DNA of 26,330 nucleotides from Pseudobutyrivibrio sp. UBA1225 (GCA_002309345.1 DBWZ01000086.1:47496-73825); one strand, 5' to 3'; positions 1 through 7,958 are shown, counted from the stretch's first letter. Numbers and translations: made by a program. Notes: generated by a model not told the origin, from the letters alone.

Positions 1-980
1 GATACATCGCCTGCCTGTGTCTCAATGATTGGAAGTGCTGTAAGAGAACCTCCTCCAAGCTTGTCTGAAAGTCTAGCTGCACGCTCAAGAAGTCTTGAGT
101 GCAGGTAGAATACATCACCTGGGTATGCCTCACGTCCTGGTGGACGACGAAGAAGTAATGAAAGTGTACGGTATGCAGTAGCATGCTTGCTTAAATCATC
201 ATAGATGATAAGTACATCTTCACCGTTCTCCATCCACTCTTCACCGATAGCACAGCCTGAATAAGGCGCGATATACTGTAAAGGTGCAAGCTCTGATGCT
301 GTAGCAGCAACTACTGTTGTCCAGGCCATAGCACCATATTCTTCTAATGTTTTAACAAGGGCTGCAACTGTTGATGCCTTTTGGCCAATTGCAACGTAAA
401 TACATTTTACGCCTTGTCCCTTTTGATTGATGATTGTATCGATTGCGATAGCAGTTTTACCTGTCTGTCTATCACCGATAATAAGCTCACGCTGTCCACG
501 TCCGATTGGAATCATGGAGTCGATAGCTTTGATACCTGTCTGCAGCGGAGTATCTACGGATTTACGAGAGATAACACCTGAAGCTACACGCTCGATAGGA
601 CGGAACTTTGATGTTTCGATAGGTCCCTTGCCGTCGATAGGCTGTCCAAGTGCGTTAACTACACGTCCAAGCATAGCGTTTCCAACTGGAACCTCAACTA
701 CACGACCTGTTGTTTTAACCTGGTCGCCTTCGTTGATATTCTTATCGTTGCCAAGAAGTACACAACCAACGTTGTCTTCCTCAAGGTTTAAGACCATGCC
801 GTAAACTTCGCCAGGGAACTCTAAAAGCTCACCCTGCATAGCGTTCTGTAATCCGTGAATACGTGCAATTCCATCGGCAACCTGAATAACAGTTCCTACG
901 TCTGCCACATCAAGCTGCGCTGCATAGCGTTTCATTTGCTCTTTAATAACCGAGCTGATCTCTTCTGGTTTTAAATTCAT
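1..980 (-). CDS. atpA: ATP synthase F1 subunit alpha (partial, 3' end outside window)
   Basis: Encodes the first 326 residues of the alpha subunit of the F1 catalytic head, which carries the non-catalytic nucleotide sites. The reading starts MNLKPEEISSVIKEQMKRY and contains the Walker A motif GDRQTGKTAIAID and the alpha-type stretch SMIPIGRGQREL. The start ATG (980-978) overlaps the TGA of atpH in an ATGA arrangement, implying translational coupling. The C-terminal third lies beyond position 1. Identity is certain from family motifs and operon position. Confidence 0.97.
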   Translation of the reverse strand, partial: MNLKPEEISSVIKEQMKRYAAQLDVADVGTVIQVADGIARIHGLQNAMQGELLEFPGEVYGMVLNLEEDNVGCVLLGNDKNINEGDQVKTTGRVVEVPVGNAMLGRVVNALGQPIDGKGPIETSKFRPIERVASGVISRKSVDTPLQTGIKAIDSMIPIGRGQRELIIGDRQTGKTAIAIDTIINQKGQGVKCIYVAIGQKASTVAALVKTLEEYGAMAWTTVVAATASELAPLQYIAPYSGCAIGEEWMENGEDVLIIYDDLSKHATAYRTLSLLLRRPPGREAYPGDVFYLHSRLLERAARLSDKLGGGSLTALPIIETQAGDV

Positions 981-1543
981 GGAGCGCATTCACCTACTTT
1001 CAATTGAATATTTGATAACTCGTGGGATAATTTACTAATTTGAGTTTTGATTGAACTGTCAATCACTCTGTCTTTAATGCGAATTACCATACCCCCGATT
1101 AGCTCAGGGTCTACTGTATAATTCATGATAAATGAACTATATTCAGTAGTTTCTAATAAACGCTTCTCGACATCAGATTTTTGCTTGTCAGTAAGTTCTA
1201 GTGGTGTAGATACTGTTGCCTTGCCAATCTTTTTGTAGTCGTATACCTTTTCGATGAAGTAATTTAGCACTGCAACTACTTCTTTGCTATGGTCCTTCTC
1301 CTCTAACATTCGAAGAAGTCCAACCATCTCATCACTAACTCTACCTTTGAAAATCTGGTCGATTATCTGAAGCTTTTCTTCTTTATTGATCTTTGGATGA
1401 TTCATCATTTGAGAAAAGCCGTCGTTGTTTTTAACAACCTCGATGACTCCTTCGGCTTCCTTCATGAAGTCGTCGACCTTTCCTGATTCCACAGCTAACT
1501 CAAACAACGCATCACCATATACGTTTGAGACTAATTTAGCCAT
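977..1543 (-). CDS. atpH: ATP synthase F1 subunit delta
   Basis: 188 residues, normal length for the OSCP/delta family that links the F1 head to the peripheral stalk. It opens MAKLVSNVYGDALFELA, the usual delta N-terminus (Y-x-A-LFELA), and ends with the conserved C-terminal block around DPELIGGMVIRIKDRVID, typical of all delta subunits. It overlaps atpF by 13 bases upstream and atpA by 4 bases downstream, so it is tightly coupled inside the operon. Cytoplasmic face of the membrane; no membrane segments. Confidence 0.96.
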   Translation of the reverse strand: MAKLVSNVYGDALFELAVESGKVDDFMKEAEGVIEVVKNNDGFSQMMNHPKINKEEKLQIIDQIFKGRVSDEMVGLLRMLEEKDHSKEVVAVLNYFIEKVYDYKKIGKATVSTPLELTDKQKSDVEKRLLETTEYSSFIMNYTVDPELIGGMVIRIKDRVIDSSIKTQISKLSHELSNIQLKVGECAP

Positions 1544-2046
1544 GTTTTATCACCCATTTCCTTAAGTGTTTGCTCTACTAAGGTGTTTTGAATGGTTGTA
1601 TCCATGTTTGCAGCCACAACCTTTTGAGCCATAACTGCTGCAACAGAAATCATCTCCTGCTTAACCTCGTCTGCAACCTTCTTCTTCTCAAGCTCAGCCT
1701 CCTCGCTTGCTCTTGCAACAATGGCTGCGGCTTCTTCCTTAGCGTCGCTTACAATCTTGGTTTCATTCTTCAAGGCCTTTTGTCTTGCTTCACTTAAGAT
1801 GGCATCTTTTTCTTTGCCGATGTCCTTAAGCTTTGCTTCGTACTCTGCCTTTAGCTTTTCTGCCTCTTCCTTATCTTTCTTTGCATCTGCAATGTCCCTT
1901 GCAATGCCTTCTTTTCTCTGCTGCAATAACTTTCTTGCAGGGTTAAACAAAAGATTAGACATTATAAGGAATAGGAAGAATACTGCAATGGCTAAAAGTA
2001 CAGCATCGTTAAGCAACTGTAAGTCCAAGTCAAATAGTCTTTCCAA
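1531..2046 (-). CDS. atpF: ATP synthase F0 subunit b
   Basis: 171 residues. One N-terminal membrane segment (about residues 14-34) is followed by a long charged, alanine-rich helix that forms the peripheral stalk, with the conserved FNPARKLLQQRKEGI junction. The start is a TTG (2046-2044), chosen because a strong AAGGAGGG site sits 7 bases upstream and no ATG alternative fits. Preceded by a 170-base gap full of hairpins (see separate entry), unlike the other junctions of this operon, which overlap or nearly do. Confidence 0.95.
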   Translation of the reverse strand: MERLFDLDLQLLNDAVLLAIAVFFLFLIMSNLLFNPARKLLQQRKEGIARDIADAKKDKEEAEKLKAEYEAKLKDIGKEKDAILSEARQKALKNETKIVSDAKEEAAAIVARASEEAELEKKKVADEVKQEMISVAAVMAQKVVAANMDTTIQNTLVEQTLKEMGDKTWLN

Positions 2047-2091
2047 CTTTTAGCCCTCCTTATCTATATTCTTTCTAATAATTTACTAAGG

Positions 2092-2223
2092 TTTAATTGA
2101 AGCCAAGGATAACTTCAATTAAATCTGACTTTCATTCCATTCAAGTCAGACTACTTTTTTGAAAATCAAGTTTTCAAAAAGCATCCTAGTACAGAAAATA
2201 AAAATCTTGATGATTTTTATTTT
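2092..2223 (-). repeat. Array of four consecutive hairpins between atpE and atpF
   Basis: Four perfect inverted repeats almost tile the intergenic region. Arms: 2195-2206/2212-2223 (12 bp, A/T only except one G-C pair, includes the atpE stop codon), 2156-2165/2171-2180 (10 bp), 2124-2131/2143-2150 (8 bp, TCTGACTT/AAGTCAGA), 2092-2102/2113-2123 (11 bp, TTTAATTGAAG/CTTCAATTAAA). None has a good U-tract after a GC-rich stem, so they look like mRNA structures within the operon rather than a strong terminator. Role unknown; mRNA stability or processing control of the c subunit is inference. Confidence 0.8.
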
Positions 2224-2477
2224 CCTACCAATGGCTGTACAAAGAGTAACAGAAGGGCAATAACCAAACCGTAAAGACCTGTTGTCTCGGCAACGGCCTG
2301 ACCAAGTAACATAGTTGACATGATCTGTCCCTGTGCACCTGGGTTACGTCCAACGGCTGCTGCACCGTGACCTGCTGCGATACCTTGACCGATACCAGGG
2401 CCAATACCTGCGATTACTGCTAAGCCAGCACCAATTGCTGAACAAGCCTTAATTAAATCTTCACCTGTAATATTCAT
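2217..2477 (-). CDS. atpE: ATP synthase F0 subunit c
   Basis: 86-residue proteolipid that forms the rotating ring: two membrane hairpin helices joined by the polar loop ArgAsnPro (R44-N45-P46). The ion-binding carboxylate is E64 in QAVAETTGLYG. Q31, V62, E64, T65, T66 and Y69 line up with the sodium ligands Q32, V63, E65, S66, T67 and Y70 known from Ilyobacter-type sodium c-rings, with only a Ser-to-Thr change, so sodium coupling is plausible (inference). Strong TAGGAGG site 8 bases before the ATG. Lies between atpB and the hairpin array. Confidence 0.96.
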   Translation of the reverse strand: MNITGEDLIKACSAIGAGLAVIAGIGPGIGQGIAAGHGAAAVGRNPGAQGQIMSTMLLGQAVAETTGLYGLVIALLLLFVQPLVGK

Positions 2478-2505
2478 AAATGTTTCCTCCTAAAAGTAAT
2501 AATTT

Positions 2506-3234
2506 TTAAGAATCTCCGTAGCTTTGTGTTATGTATGTCATGGTTAACATACAGAATACATATGTCTGAATTGCACCTGAGAAAATATCAAAGTAAACAT
2601 GCAGTGCTGCAGGCCATACTACTGCGAATTTTCCGAGCAATCCATATACAAGACCCATAATGATTGTTCCTGAAAGAACGTTTGCAAACAAACGGAGTGA
2701 CATTGATATAGGCACTGCAATATCAGATATCACATTGATTGGAAGCCAGATTGGCAACCATGGTGGTAGTGGAGAACACTTGTCTATCCATATCTCCTTG
2801 GCAGATTGATGCCTTACCTTTACTACGTGAATGCAAACAAAGGTAATTAATGCAAGAGCCAGTGTTGTACCATAATCTGCGGTTGGTGGTCTTAGGCCAA
2901 CTAGACCAGATAGGTTCGATACCAAGATAAAGCAGAATATCGTACATATCCAGTTTGCAAACACTGGTGCGTGCTTACCCATACTTCCCTCCACTATCGT
3001 ATCTAGAAGTCCAACTATCAACTCGATGATACTCTGGAAGGTGTCAGGAACTTCTTTGGCGTGTTTCAGCTTGCGATTGGCGATAATTGCAAACAAAACC
3101 AATGAAAGCCAAACAATCGCAATACATACATGGGACGTTGTTATCCAGACTTCTTGGCCGAAGAGCTTGTAGCTAAACAAGCCTTTTATCATGTCCACGG
3201 TATCGCTTGAGGCCAGCAAAATTCCTCCTGTCAC
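2506..3234 (-). CDS. atpB: ATP synthase F0 subunit a
   Basis: 242 residues when started at the GTG at 3234-3232, which has AAAGGAGGT 7 bases upstream. A longer reading from a TTG at 3267 would place that ribosome site inside the gene and adds a hydrophilic tail not typical of the family, so I reject it. Multi-pass membrane protein forming the ion half-channels. The essential arginine lies in SMSLRLFANVLSG, and the last helix carries GAIQTYVFCMLTMTYI, both standard for subunit a. Runs into atpE with 28 bases between them. Confidence 0.95.
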   Translation of the reverse strand: MTGGILLASSDTVDMIKGLFSYKLFGQEVWITTSHVCIAIVWLSLVLFAIIANRKLKHAKEVPDTFQSIIELIVGLLDTIVEGSMGKHAPVFANWICTIFCFILVSNLSGLVGLRPPTADYGTTLALALITFVCIHVVKVRHQSAKEIWIDKCSPLPPWLPIWLPINVISDIAVPISMSLRLFANVLSGTIIMGLVYGLLGKFAVVWPAALHVYFDIFSGAIQTYVFCMLTMTYITQSYGDS

Positions 3235-3285
3235 ACTTTCACCTCCTTTTTTATAAAATCTACTCAAAAATCAAATCAACCGACT

Positions 3286-3696
3286 TTATTTAGCCATTGT
3301 GTTGAATAGATTTATTTTTAATAGTCTATATAGCAAAGGCTGTGCGTATGCACTAACCTTGAGCCCTAAAACACCGATAATCGCTGTAAACATATTTCCA
3401 AGCTTGAAAAATGCCATGATTATCATTACTGCGCAAAGAACCAAATATCGCATAACAGATTTGAAAGACAGATATTTTGCATGTCCTTTACCAATTCGTA
3501 CGGATTCTTCGATTATCATTGCGATGTGCACCGCCATCCCGACAGCGCAAGCAATTCCAATTAATAAGCCTGTGGTATATCTTAGCTTGTCGTTTACAAA
3601 CCAAACTCCAACAAGCTCTATTATTACACCATATAAAATAATTCCTAATACAAGCCCTGGTAGAGCCTGATTTAATCGTCTCATCCAATTAATCAT
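3286..3696 (-). CDS. AtpI-like integral membrane protein
   Basis: 136 residues with four predicted hydrophobic segments (roughly 12-33, 40-62, 84-97, 100-116). Its position directly before atpB and its size match the loosely conserved subunit I (AtpI/AtpR) often found at the head of F-type ATPase operons, proposed to help c-ring assembly or magnesium supply. Sequence conservation in this family is poor, so the assignment rests mainly on context and topology. The start overlaps the end of the upstream AtpZ-like gene by 8 bases; its ribosome site is weak, suggesting coupling. Confidence 0.75.
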   Translation of the reverse strand: MINWMRRLNQALPGLVLGIILYGVIIELVGVWFVNDKLRYTTGLLIGIACAVGMAVHIAMIIEESVRIGKGHAKYLSFKSVMRYLVLCAVMIIMAFFKLGNMFTAIIGVLGLKVSAYAQPLLYRLLKINLFNTMAK

Positions 3697-3985
3697 CTTT
3701 ACTTTGGGCCTCGTTTCTTTCTTCTTCCTCTAGGCGGCGAGCCCGCTGTCCAGGTGTCTCCTGATTTTTCAGATATCCTCGAACTGAGCGATATGCTCCG
3801 TTAAAGGCTGCCACTATGCCTATTAGAATCCCTACTATAGCAAACCACTTTGACCCAAAACGGTCAGTGAGCCATGTGCCTATCAATGTGCAAAGAATGA
3901 TAGGTACAATAGCGTTGATGCCAAACTGAAGCACCATCACTAGTGAATTTGCCACCTGCTTGTTGTCTTTCCTCTTGTCTCGCAT
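3689..3985 (-). CDS. AtpZ/AtpI-family protein
   Basis: 98 residues with two membrane helices (about 14-38 and 47-68) and a strongly charged C-terminal tail rich in Glu and Arg. The pattern of a short basic N-terminus, then helices containing GTWLTDRFGSKW and a Gly-rich second helix GIVAAFNGAYRSVRGYL, is typical of the AtpZ family (F0F1-ATPase subunit, putative Ca/Mg transporter). First of the ATPase genes proper. It starts 7 bases after the dCMP deaminase stop, so the two are probably on one transcript. Confidence 0.8.
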   Translation of the reverse strand: MRDKRKDNKQVANSLVMVLQFGINAIVPIILCTLIGTWLTDRFGSKWFAIVGILIGIVAAFNGAYRSVRGYLKNQETPGQRARRLEEEERNEAQSKDD

Positions 3986-3992
3986 ATAAATC

Positions 3993-4478
3993 TTACAAAC
4001 TCATTGTTACTTCTCTGCCAGTATGCTTGTACTGATAGAACTCAACACCAGCAGCCCTAAGCATTCTTTTAGATGCTATGGTGCTTGGCATATTCTCGTA
4101 TTTATCGCTATCATAGATGATTGTTTTGATGCCAGCCTGAATAATGGCCTTGGCACATTCGTTACATGGGAAAAGTGATACATACAGCTTTGAGCCTTCG
4201 AGAGAACCTCCTCGATAGTTTAGTATGGCGTTTAGCTCGCTGTGCGTTGTATAGAAATACTTATTCTCCAGAGGGTCTCCTGTTCTTGCCCAAGGAAACT
4301 CGTCATCTGAACATCCATTTGGAAAACCATTGTAGCCCATAGAAAGGATTTTGTTATCCTGGCTGACAATGCATGCTCCAACCTGTGTATTTGGGTCTTT
4401 AGATCTCATACCCGATAATACTGCTACGCCCATAAAGTACTCATCCCAGCTAATATAATCAAGTCTCTTGTCACTCAT
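3993..4478 (-). CDS. dCMP deaminase (ComEB family)
   Basis: 161-residue zinc-dependent deaminase that converts dCMP to dUMP, feeding dTMP synthesis. Zinc and catalytic residues are visible: H79 and E81 in THSELNAI, and C105/C108 in PCNECAKAI. The N-terminal WDEYFMGVAVLSGMRSKDPNTQVGA is characteristic of dCMP rather than free cytidine deaminases. Strong TTGGAGGA site before the ATG. It sits between the phosphatase homologue and the ATPase genes; the neighbourhood is a housekeeping cluster rather than a competence operon, so I give no comE symbol. Confidence 0.9.
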   Translation of the reverse strand: MSDKRLDYISWDEYFMGVAVLSGMRSKDPNTQVGACIVSQDNKILSMGYNGFPNGCSDDEFPWARTGDPLENKYFYTTHSELNAILNYRGGSLEGSKLYVSLFPCNECAKAIIQAGIKTIIYDSDKYENMPSTIASKRMLRAAGVEFYQYKHTGREVTMSL

Positions 4479-4519
4479 GGTCTATTCCTCCAATACGTAT
4501 ACTAGTTACGGTTAATAAC

Positions 4520-4972
4520 CTAAGCTGCTAATACCTTCATCAATTTTTCAATCGATGCCTTTAGGACTTCATAACAAAGTCCGTATGTTTGCATCGAACC
4601 ACCGTAGGGATCCATCACCTCGAGCTCATCCCCAACTAGCTCGTTTAGCAGGCGGGTGTTTTCTTCGGTGGCGTTTGCATATTCTTCTAATATTCTTTGC
4701 CGTTGGGCTTCTTCCATTGTGATTACAAGTGTGTTTTCGGTGAAATCCGAATCCATCAGCTGCTTGGAAGAGTAGTCCTTCAGCTCTATGCCGTTACTTA
4801 TAAGTACTGCCTCTATCTTTTGGTTGAGAGGCTCTGGAAATTGAACAATCAACCCTCTGGCTTCGCAGATGATTGGTCGTTTGTCGTCGATGGAGTTAAA
4901 AATTGCTGCTGCCATCGGCGCTCTAGATGTTCCACTTCCAGACGCAAAAATCACTCTGTTAATACTATTCAT
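4520..4972 (-). CDS. YwlE-like low-molecular-weight phosphatase homologue lacking the catalytic cysteine
   Basis: 150 residues from the ATG at 4972, which has CAGGGG 7 bases upstream. The fold matches LMW protein phosphatases: the N-terminal P-loop and the C-terminal MDPYGGSMQTYGLCYEVL segment with the general-acid aspartate. The P-loop reads FASGSGTSRAPMAAAI where active enzymes read FVCTGNTCRSPMAEAI, so the nucleophile Cys is Ser11 (codon TCT) and the second Cys is Ser16; Thr15 and Arg17 are kept. In Bacillus the arginine phosphatase YwlE follows ywlC/sua5 in the same order, so this is probably the positional orthologue. It may bind phospho-substrates without hydrolysis; activity is doubtful. 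Confidence 0.85.
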   Translation of the reverse strand: MNSINRVIFASGSGTSRAPMAAAIFNSIDDKRPIICEARGLIVQFPEPLNQKIEAVLISNGIELKDYSSKQLMDSDFTENTLVITMEEAQRQRILEEYANATEENTRLLNELVGDELEVMDPYGGSMQTYGLCYEVLKASIEKLMKVLAA

Positions 4973-4986
4973 CAATGTACCCCTGA

Positions 4987-6048
4987 TTAAACTTCGATTG
5001 TTTGCTGTCCTGCTGCTTTCAGTAATCTATTCATGATTGCCTGACCCATCTGTGGGGTAGCAAAACTTTCTGAAAATATAACATCAACATCCTCTTCATC
5101 AAATTGTCTGAGGATATCGTATAGATTGTGTGCAATAGATGCCTCGTCCTCCCTATCGCCTATGACTAAAACCTTACCACTTGTGTATCTGTCAGCAGAT
5201 GCTGATGTGGCGATGATTCCAACGGAAAGACCTTTTGCGATAGCTTGTGATGTGAGTTGGTTGATGGCGGAAACCACCTTGTCCTCCTGCCCTGAGACTA
5301 TTGTTAAATCACCCTTTGGTGCGTAGTGCTTGTATCGCATTCCGGGAGCCTTTGGCTTGGCGCCCACGGAAATGTCCTTGTCGCCACAGGATATACCAGG
5401 ATCCATTCTGACTTCTCCCACTACCTGACGAAGCATATCCATGTTGATGTAGCCCGGTCTAAGTATAGTGACAACATCCTCTGTTAAATCTACGATGGTG
5501 GATTCTAATCCGATATCTACTGAACCACCATCTAAAATGGCATCTATCTTGCCTGATAAATCTTCATATACGTGACTAGCCTTGGTGGGACTAGGACGAC
5601 CAGAAGTATTGGCGCTAGGGGCTGCTATCATGCAACCGCTTTCGTTGATGAGCGCTAATGCGACTGGATTGTTGGGCATACGAACTGCCACTGTATCTAG
5701 ACCACCTGTGGTCTCGTATGGAATAAACTTGTTTTTATTGACCACCATTGTAAGTGGGCCTGGCCAAAAAGCATCAGCCAAAAGCTTGGCTGTGTCTGGT
5801 AAATCTTTTGAAATCTGCTGAAGCTGTTCAAACTTTGATATATGTACAATTAAAGGGTTGTCCGACGGACGACCCTTTGCAGCATATATCTTGCGTGAGG
5901 CCTCCTTGTCAGTTGCATCTCCCCCAAGTCCATAGACTGTTTCGGTAGGAAATGCCACCAATCCACCCTTTTTCAGAATCTCGGAAGCCTCTTTGATATA
6001 ATCGATATTTATTGGCTCCTCAGAAACATCTAAAATCTTAGTAATCAT
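4987..6048 (-). CDS. ywlC: L-threonylcarbamoyladenylate synthase (Sua5/YwlC)
   Basis: 353 residues. Makes threonylcarbamoyl-AMP from threonine, bicarbonate and ATP, the first step of the t6A37 tRNA modification. The N-terminal YrdC domain (about 1-205) has KGRPSDNPLIVHI and SANTSGRPSPT, the basic and nucleotide-binding motifs. After a linker (MRYKHYAPKG) comes the C-terminal Sua5 domain (about 230-345), so it is the long Sua5 form, not the short TsaC. ATG at 6048 is preferred; a TTG six bases upstream is possible. There is no ribosome site, and a TATAAT box sits only 8 bases before the ATG. Confidence 0.94.
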   Translation of the reverse strand: MITKILDVSEEPINIDYIKEASEILKKGGLVAFPTETVYGLGGDATDKEASRKIYAAKGRPSDNPLIVHISKFEQLQQISKDLPDTAKLLADAFWPGPLTMVVNKNKFIPYETTGGLDTVAVRMPNNPVALALINESGCMIAAPSANTSGRPSPTKASHVYEDLSGKIDAILDGGSVDIGLESTIVDLTEDVVTILRPGYINMDMLRQVVGEVRMDPGISCGDKDISVGAKPKAPGMRYKHYAPKGDLTIVSGQEDKVVSAINQLTSQAIAKGLSVGIIATSASADRYTSGKVLVIGDREDEASIAHNLYDILRQFDEEDVDVIFSESFATPQMGQAIMNRLLKAAGQQTIEV

Positions 6049-6055
6049 ACTCAAA

Positions 6056-6083
6056 ATTATATCACTTTATAGATACTTCGCAA
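6056..6083 (-). promoter_or_regulatory. Possible internal promoter giving a leaderless ywlC transcript
   Basis: On the minus strand TTGCGA, a 16-base spacer, then a perfect TATAAT (6061-6056). Expected transcription start falls within a base or two of the ywlC ATG. The -35 box overlaps the last codons of the upstream GH18 gene. Weak -35 match; called because ywlC has no visible ribosome site. Confidence 0.4.
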
Positions 6084-7833
6084 TAACATTCCACACTCCA
6101 GAATTGTCAAATCCCTTCTTCCAGAATGCTCCTCCAGCCAAATTGTATTTGTCCATAACCTTGAGTTTTTCTTCAAGGGATTTTTCATCCTCTACCCATA
6201 CATAATAGGTGGAGTTTCCCTTAGAAAACTCTGCATAGTTTAGACCTTTTTCATCATCCCATGAAGCAGTTGCCTCGTTGGTGGCAAGGAAAGACTGAAC
6301 TGCGTCAATTCCATAAGCCTTACTGCTAAGGCTGCCAGTCTCTGACTCATGCCATACACGACAGTAGAATGGCATGCCAAGGATTACCTGCTCAGCAGGT
6401 ACCTTTTCCAAGGTGTCCTTAACACCCTTGTCTACCCAGCCTATGGATGCAACTGGGCCTGGCTCTTCGCTGCCTGAAAAGTACTCGTCGTAGCCCATGA
6501 TGATAACGTAATCGGCATACTTTGCCTGTACAGGTCTGTTGTATATTCCATTGTGAGGTGCAGGAACGTAGTCATCTACCGAAAGGATGATATCGTTCTT
6601 TTCGCACTTGATAGATAATTCTTTAAGGAACTGAACGTAGCCATCCGCAGCTGTAGCGTTTAGCTCTTCTACATCTACGTTGATTCCATCCAAGCCGTAG
6701 GTGATAGCCTGAGCAATCAGGTTATTTACAAGCGCATCTCTTGATGATGTGGTGTTGAAGACTACAGCAGAGTCTATGTCTTTGTTTTCAAAGTTGCTAA
6801 AAAGACCCCAAACCTGAATGTTGTTTGAGTGACAAAACGAAACGTAGTCGTTACTAGCTAATGATGCTATGCCGCCCTTGTTGTCATCCATGTAGAACCA
6901 AGTTGGAGAAATGACATTTATACCTGGTGAGGTAGCTACTACGTCGGTAATTTCTGCGTTGTAAGATCGATTTTTAACTTGATGCCAAATGAGATTGACC
7001 TCTTTGCCAAATGAAATATGGTTGTAAGTCCTCTCTGGAAGAGTTGCTTCAACCTTCTCCGACTTCAAATCTGAAATCTGATTGTTCTTCATGTAGCCGC
7101 ATACGCCTTTATCTGAAACTACAAAGCTCCATCTACCTGTGTCTCTAACTACATTGAGCTTCTCACCCTTTTTAACATCCTCAAGAATTGGACTCTTTGG
7201 ACCGTTGAGTTTTCGGATTTGACCGTTGCGCTTGGCGTCTGCCACCTGCTTTTCATAGCCCACTGTCTCTATAACTACGCGGTCAGGCTTATCGTAGTAG
7301 TTGCACTGGAAATCTGAAAGAAGAGCCAGAAATTCAGTTGAAATAAACACGGTGTCGTTTTGCGCCACAAGAATCTGCTTAGTTAAAGAGTTGTTACTCT
7401 TGTCGATAGAATAATCTGTACTGCCTAAAGTCGCAGAGTAAATTTCTTTGTCGGTAGCATATCTAAGAGTGATTTCGGTAGGATCGTAAACATATCCAGA
7501 ATCGATGTTGTCCTTAACAAAGCCAAGCTCAAGATATATCTGTCCCTCACTAATCAACGCGTTAGGACATGTTGCATCCTCGCCAACCGCTAAATATTCA
7601 CCGTTTAAGATAACTGCCGCCTCATTCTCATAAGAGTTTTTGAAATACTCTGTTAGAGGTAGGTGCTCCTTTGTTGGAGCATACTTGCGAATACCATATA
7701 TTCCAACTGCTATAACACCTATAGCTAAAATTGCTGCTGCGATGTATTTATATCCTCTTGGTACATAGCTCTTTTTCTTTTTGCGTCTATGTCGAGTATT
7801 ATTGTTTCTATAATTATGATTTTGATAACTCAT
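6067..7833 (-). CDS. Membrane-anchored GH18-family glycoside hydrolase with SH3-like domain
   Basis: 588 residues from the ATG at 7833 (AAGGAGAAAGG upstream; the ORF could extend 20 codons further but without a site). Order: Asn/Arg/Lys-rich cytoplasmic tail (1-29), one membrane helix (30-48), a region resembling copper-amine-oxidase-N / stalk repeats (about 70-190), a bacterial SH3-like domain (about 205-255), then a GH18 barrel (about 270-588). The catalytic signature is DGINVDVE at 382-389 with acid E389, the form seen in YaaH/SleL spore-cortex and YdhD-type proteins. Likely an extracytoplasmic peptidoglycan- or chitin-type glycan hydrolase; substrate not determinable. Spacing of 18 bases to ywlC suggests shared transcription. 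Confidence 0.85.
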   Translation of the reverse strand: MSYQNHNYRNNNTRHRRKKKKSYVPRGYKYIAAAILAIGVIAVGIYGIRKYAPTKEHLPLTEYFKNSYENEAAVILNGEYLAVGEDATCPNALISEGQIYLELGFVKDNIDSGYVYDPTEITLRYATDKEIYSATLGSTDYSIDKSNNSLTKQILVAQNDTVFISTEFLALLSDFQCNYYDKPDRVVIETVGYEKQVADAKRNGQIRKLNGPKSPILEDVKKGEKLNVVRDTGRWSFVVSDKGVCGYMKNNQISDLKSEKVEATLPERTYNHISFGKEVNLIWHQVKNRSYNAEITDVVATSPGINVISPTWFYMDDNKGGIASLASNDYVSFCHSNNIQVWGLFSNFENKDIDSAVVFNTTSSRDALVNNLIAQAITYGLDGINVDVEELNATAADGYVQFLKELSIKCEKNDIILSVDDYVPAPHNGIYNRPVQAKYADYVIIMGYDEYFSGSEEPGPVASIGWVDKGVKDTLEKVPAEQVILGMPFYCRVWHESETGSLSSKAYGIDAVQSFLATNEATASWDDEKGLNYAEFSKGNSTYYVWVEDEKSLEEKLKVMDKYNLAGGAFWKKGFDNSGVWNVIAKYL

Positions 7834-7863
7834 AACCTTTCTCCTTAAAACATATTCTTTAAA

Positions 7864-7893
7864 AGTATAGCAAAACAAGCCCGCAAATGCCAA
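7864..7893 (-). promoter_or_regulatory. Promoter of the GH18-ywlC-atp gene cluster
   Basis: On the minus strand TTGGCA (7893-7888), 18-base spacer, TATACT (7869-7864) with a TGC extension. The start would lie about 25 bases before the GH18 ATG, with the ribosome site in between. Confidence 0.65.
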
Positions 7894-7930
7894 TGTTGCT
7901 TACATATTTGCGAAGGAGTTTTTCAACGAA

Positions 7931-7958
7931 AAAGGGAAGCGACGGATTCGCTTCCCAA
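7931..7958 (-). terminator. Rho-independent terminator after the kinase/GVTH operon
   Basis: Perfect 8-bp stem GGGAAGCG/CGCTTCCC (7936-7943 and 7951-7958) with a 7-base loop, followed on the minus strand by five T. It separates the kinase operon from the GH18 promoter. The roughly 90 bases between it and the upstream gene hold nothing I can call. Confidence 0.85.

Noticed and set aside
1721..2053. 110-codon ORF opposite atpF
   Set aside because: Antisense shadow of the charged stalk helix of subunit b; no ribosome site.
2506..3267. Longer atpB reading from a TTG at 3267
   Set aside because: Puts the strong ribosome site inside the gene; the GTG at 3234 fits site and family length.
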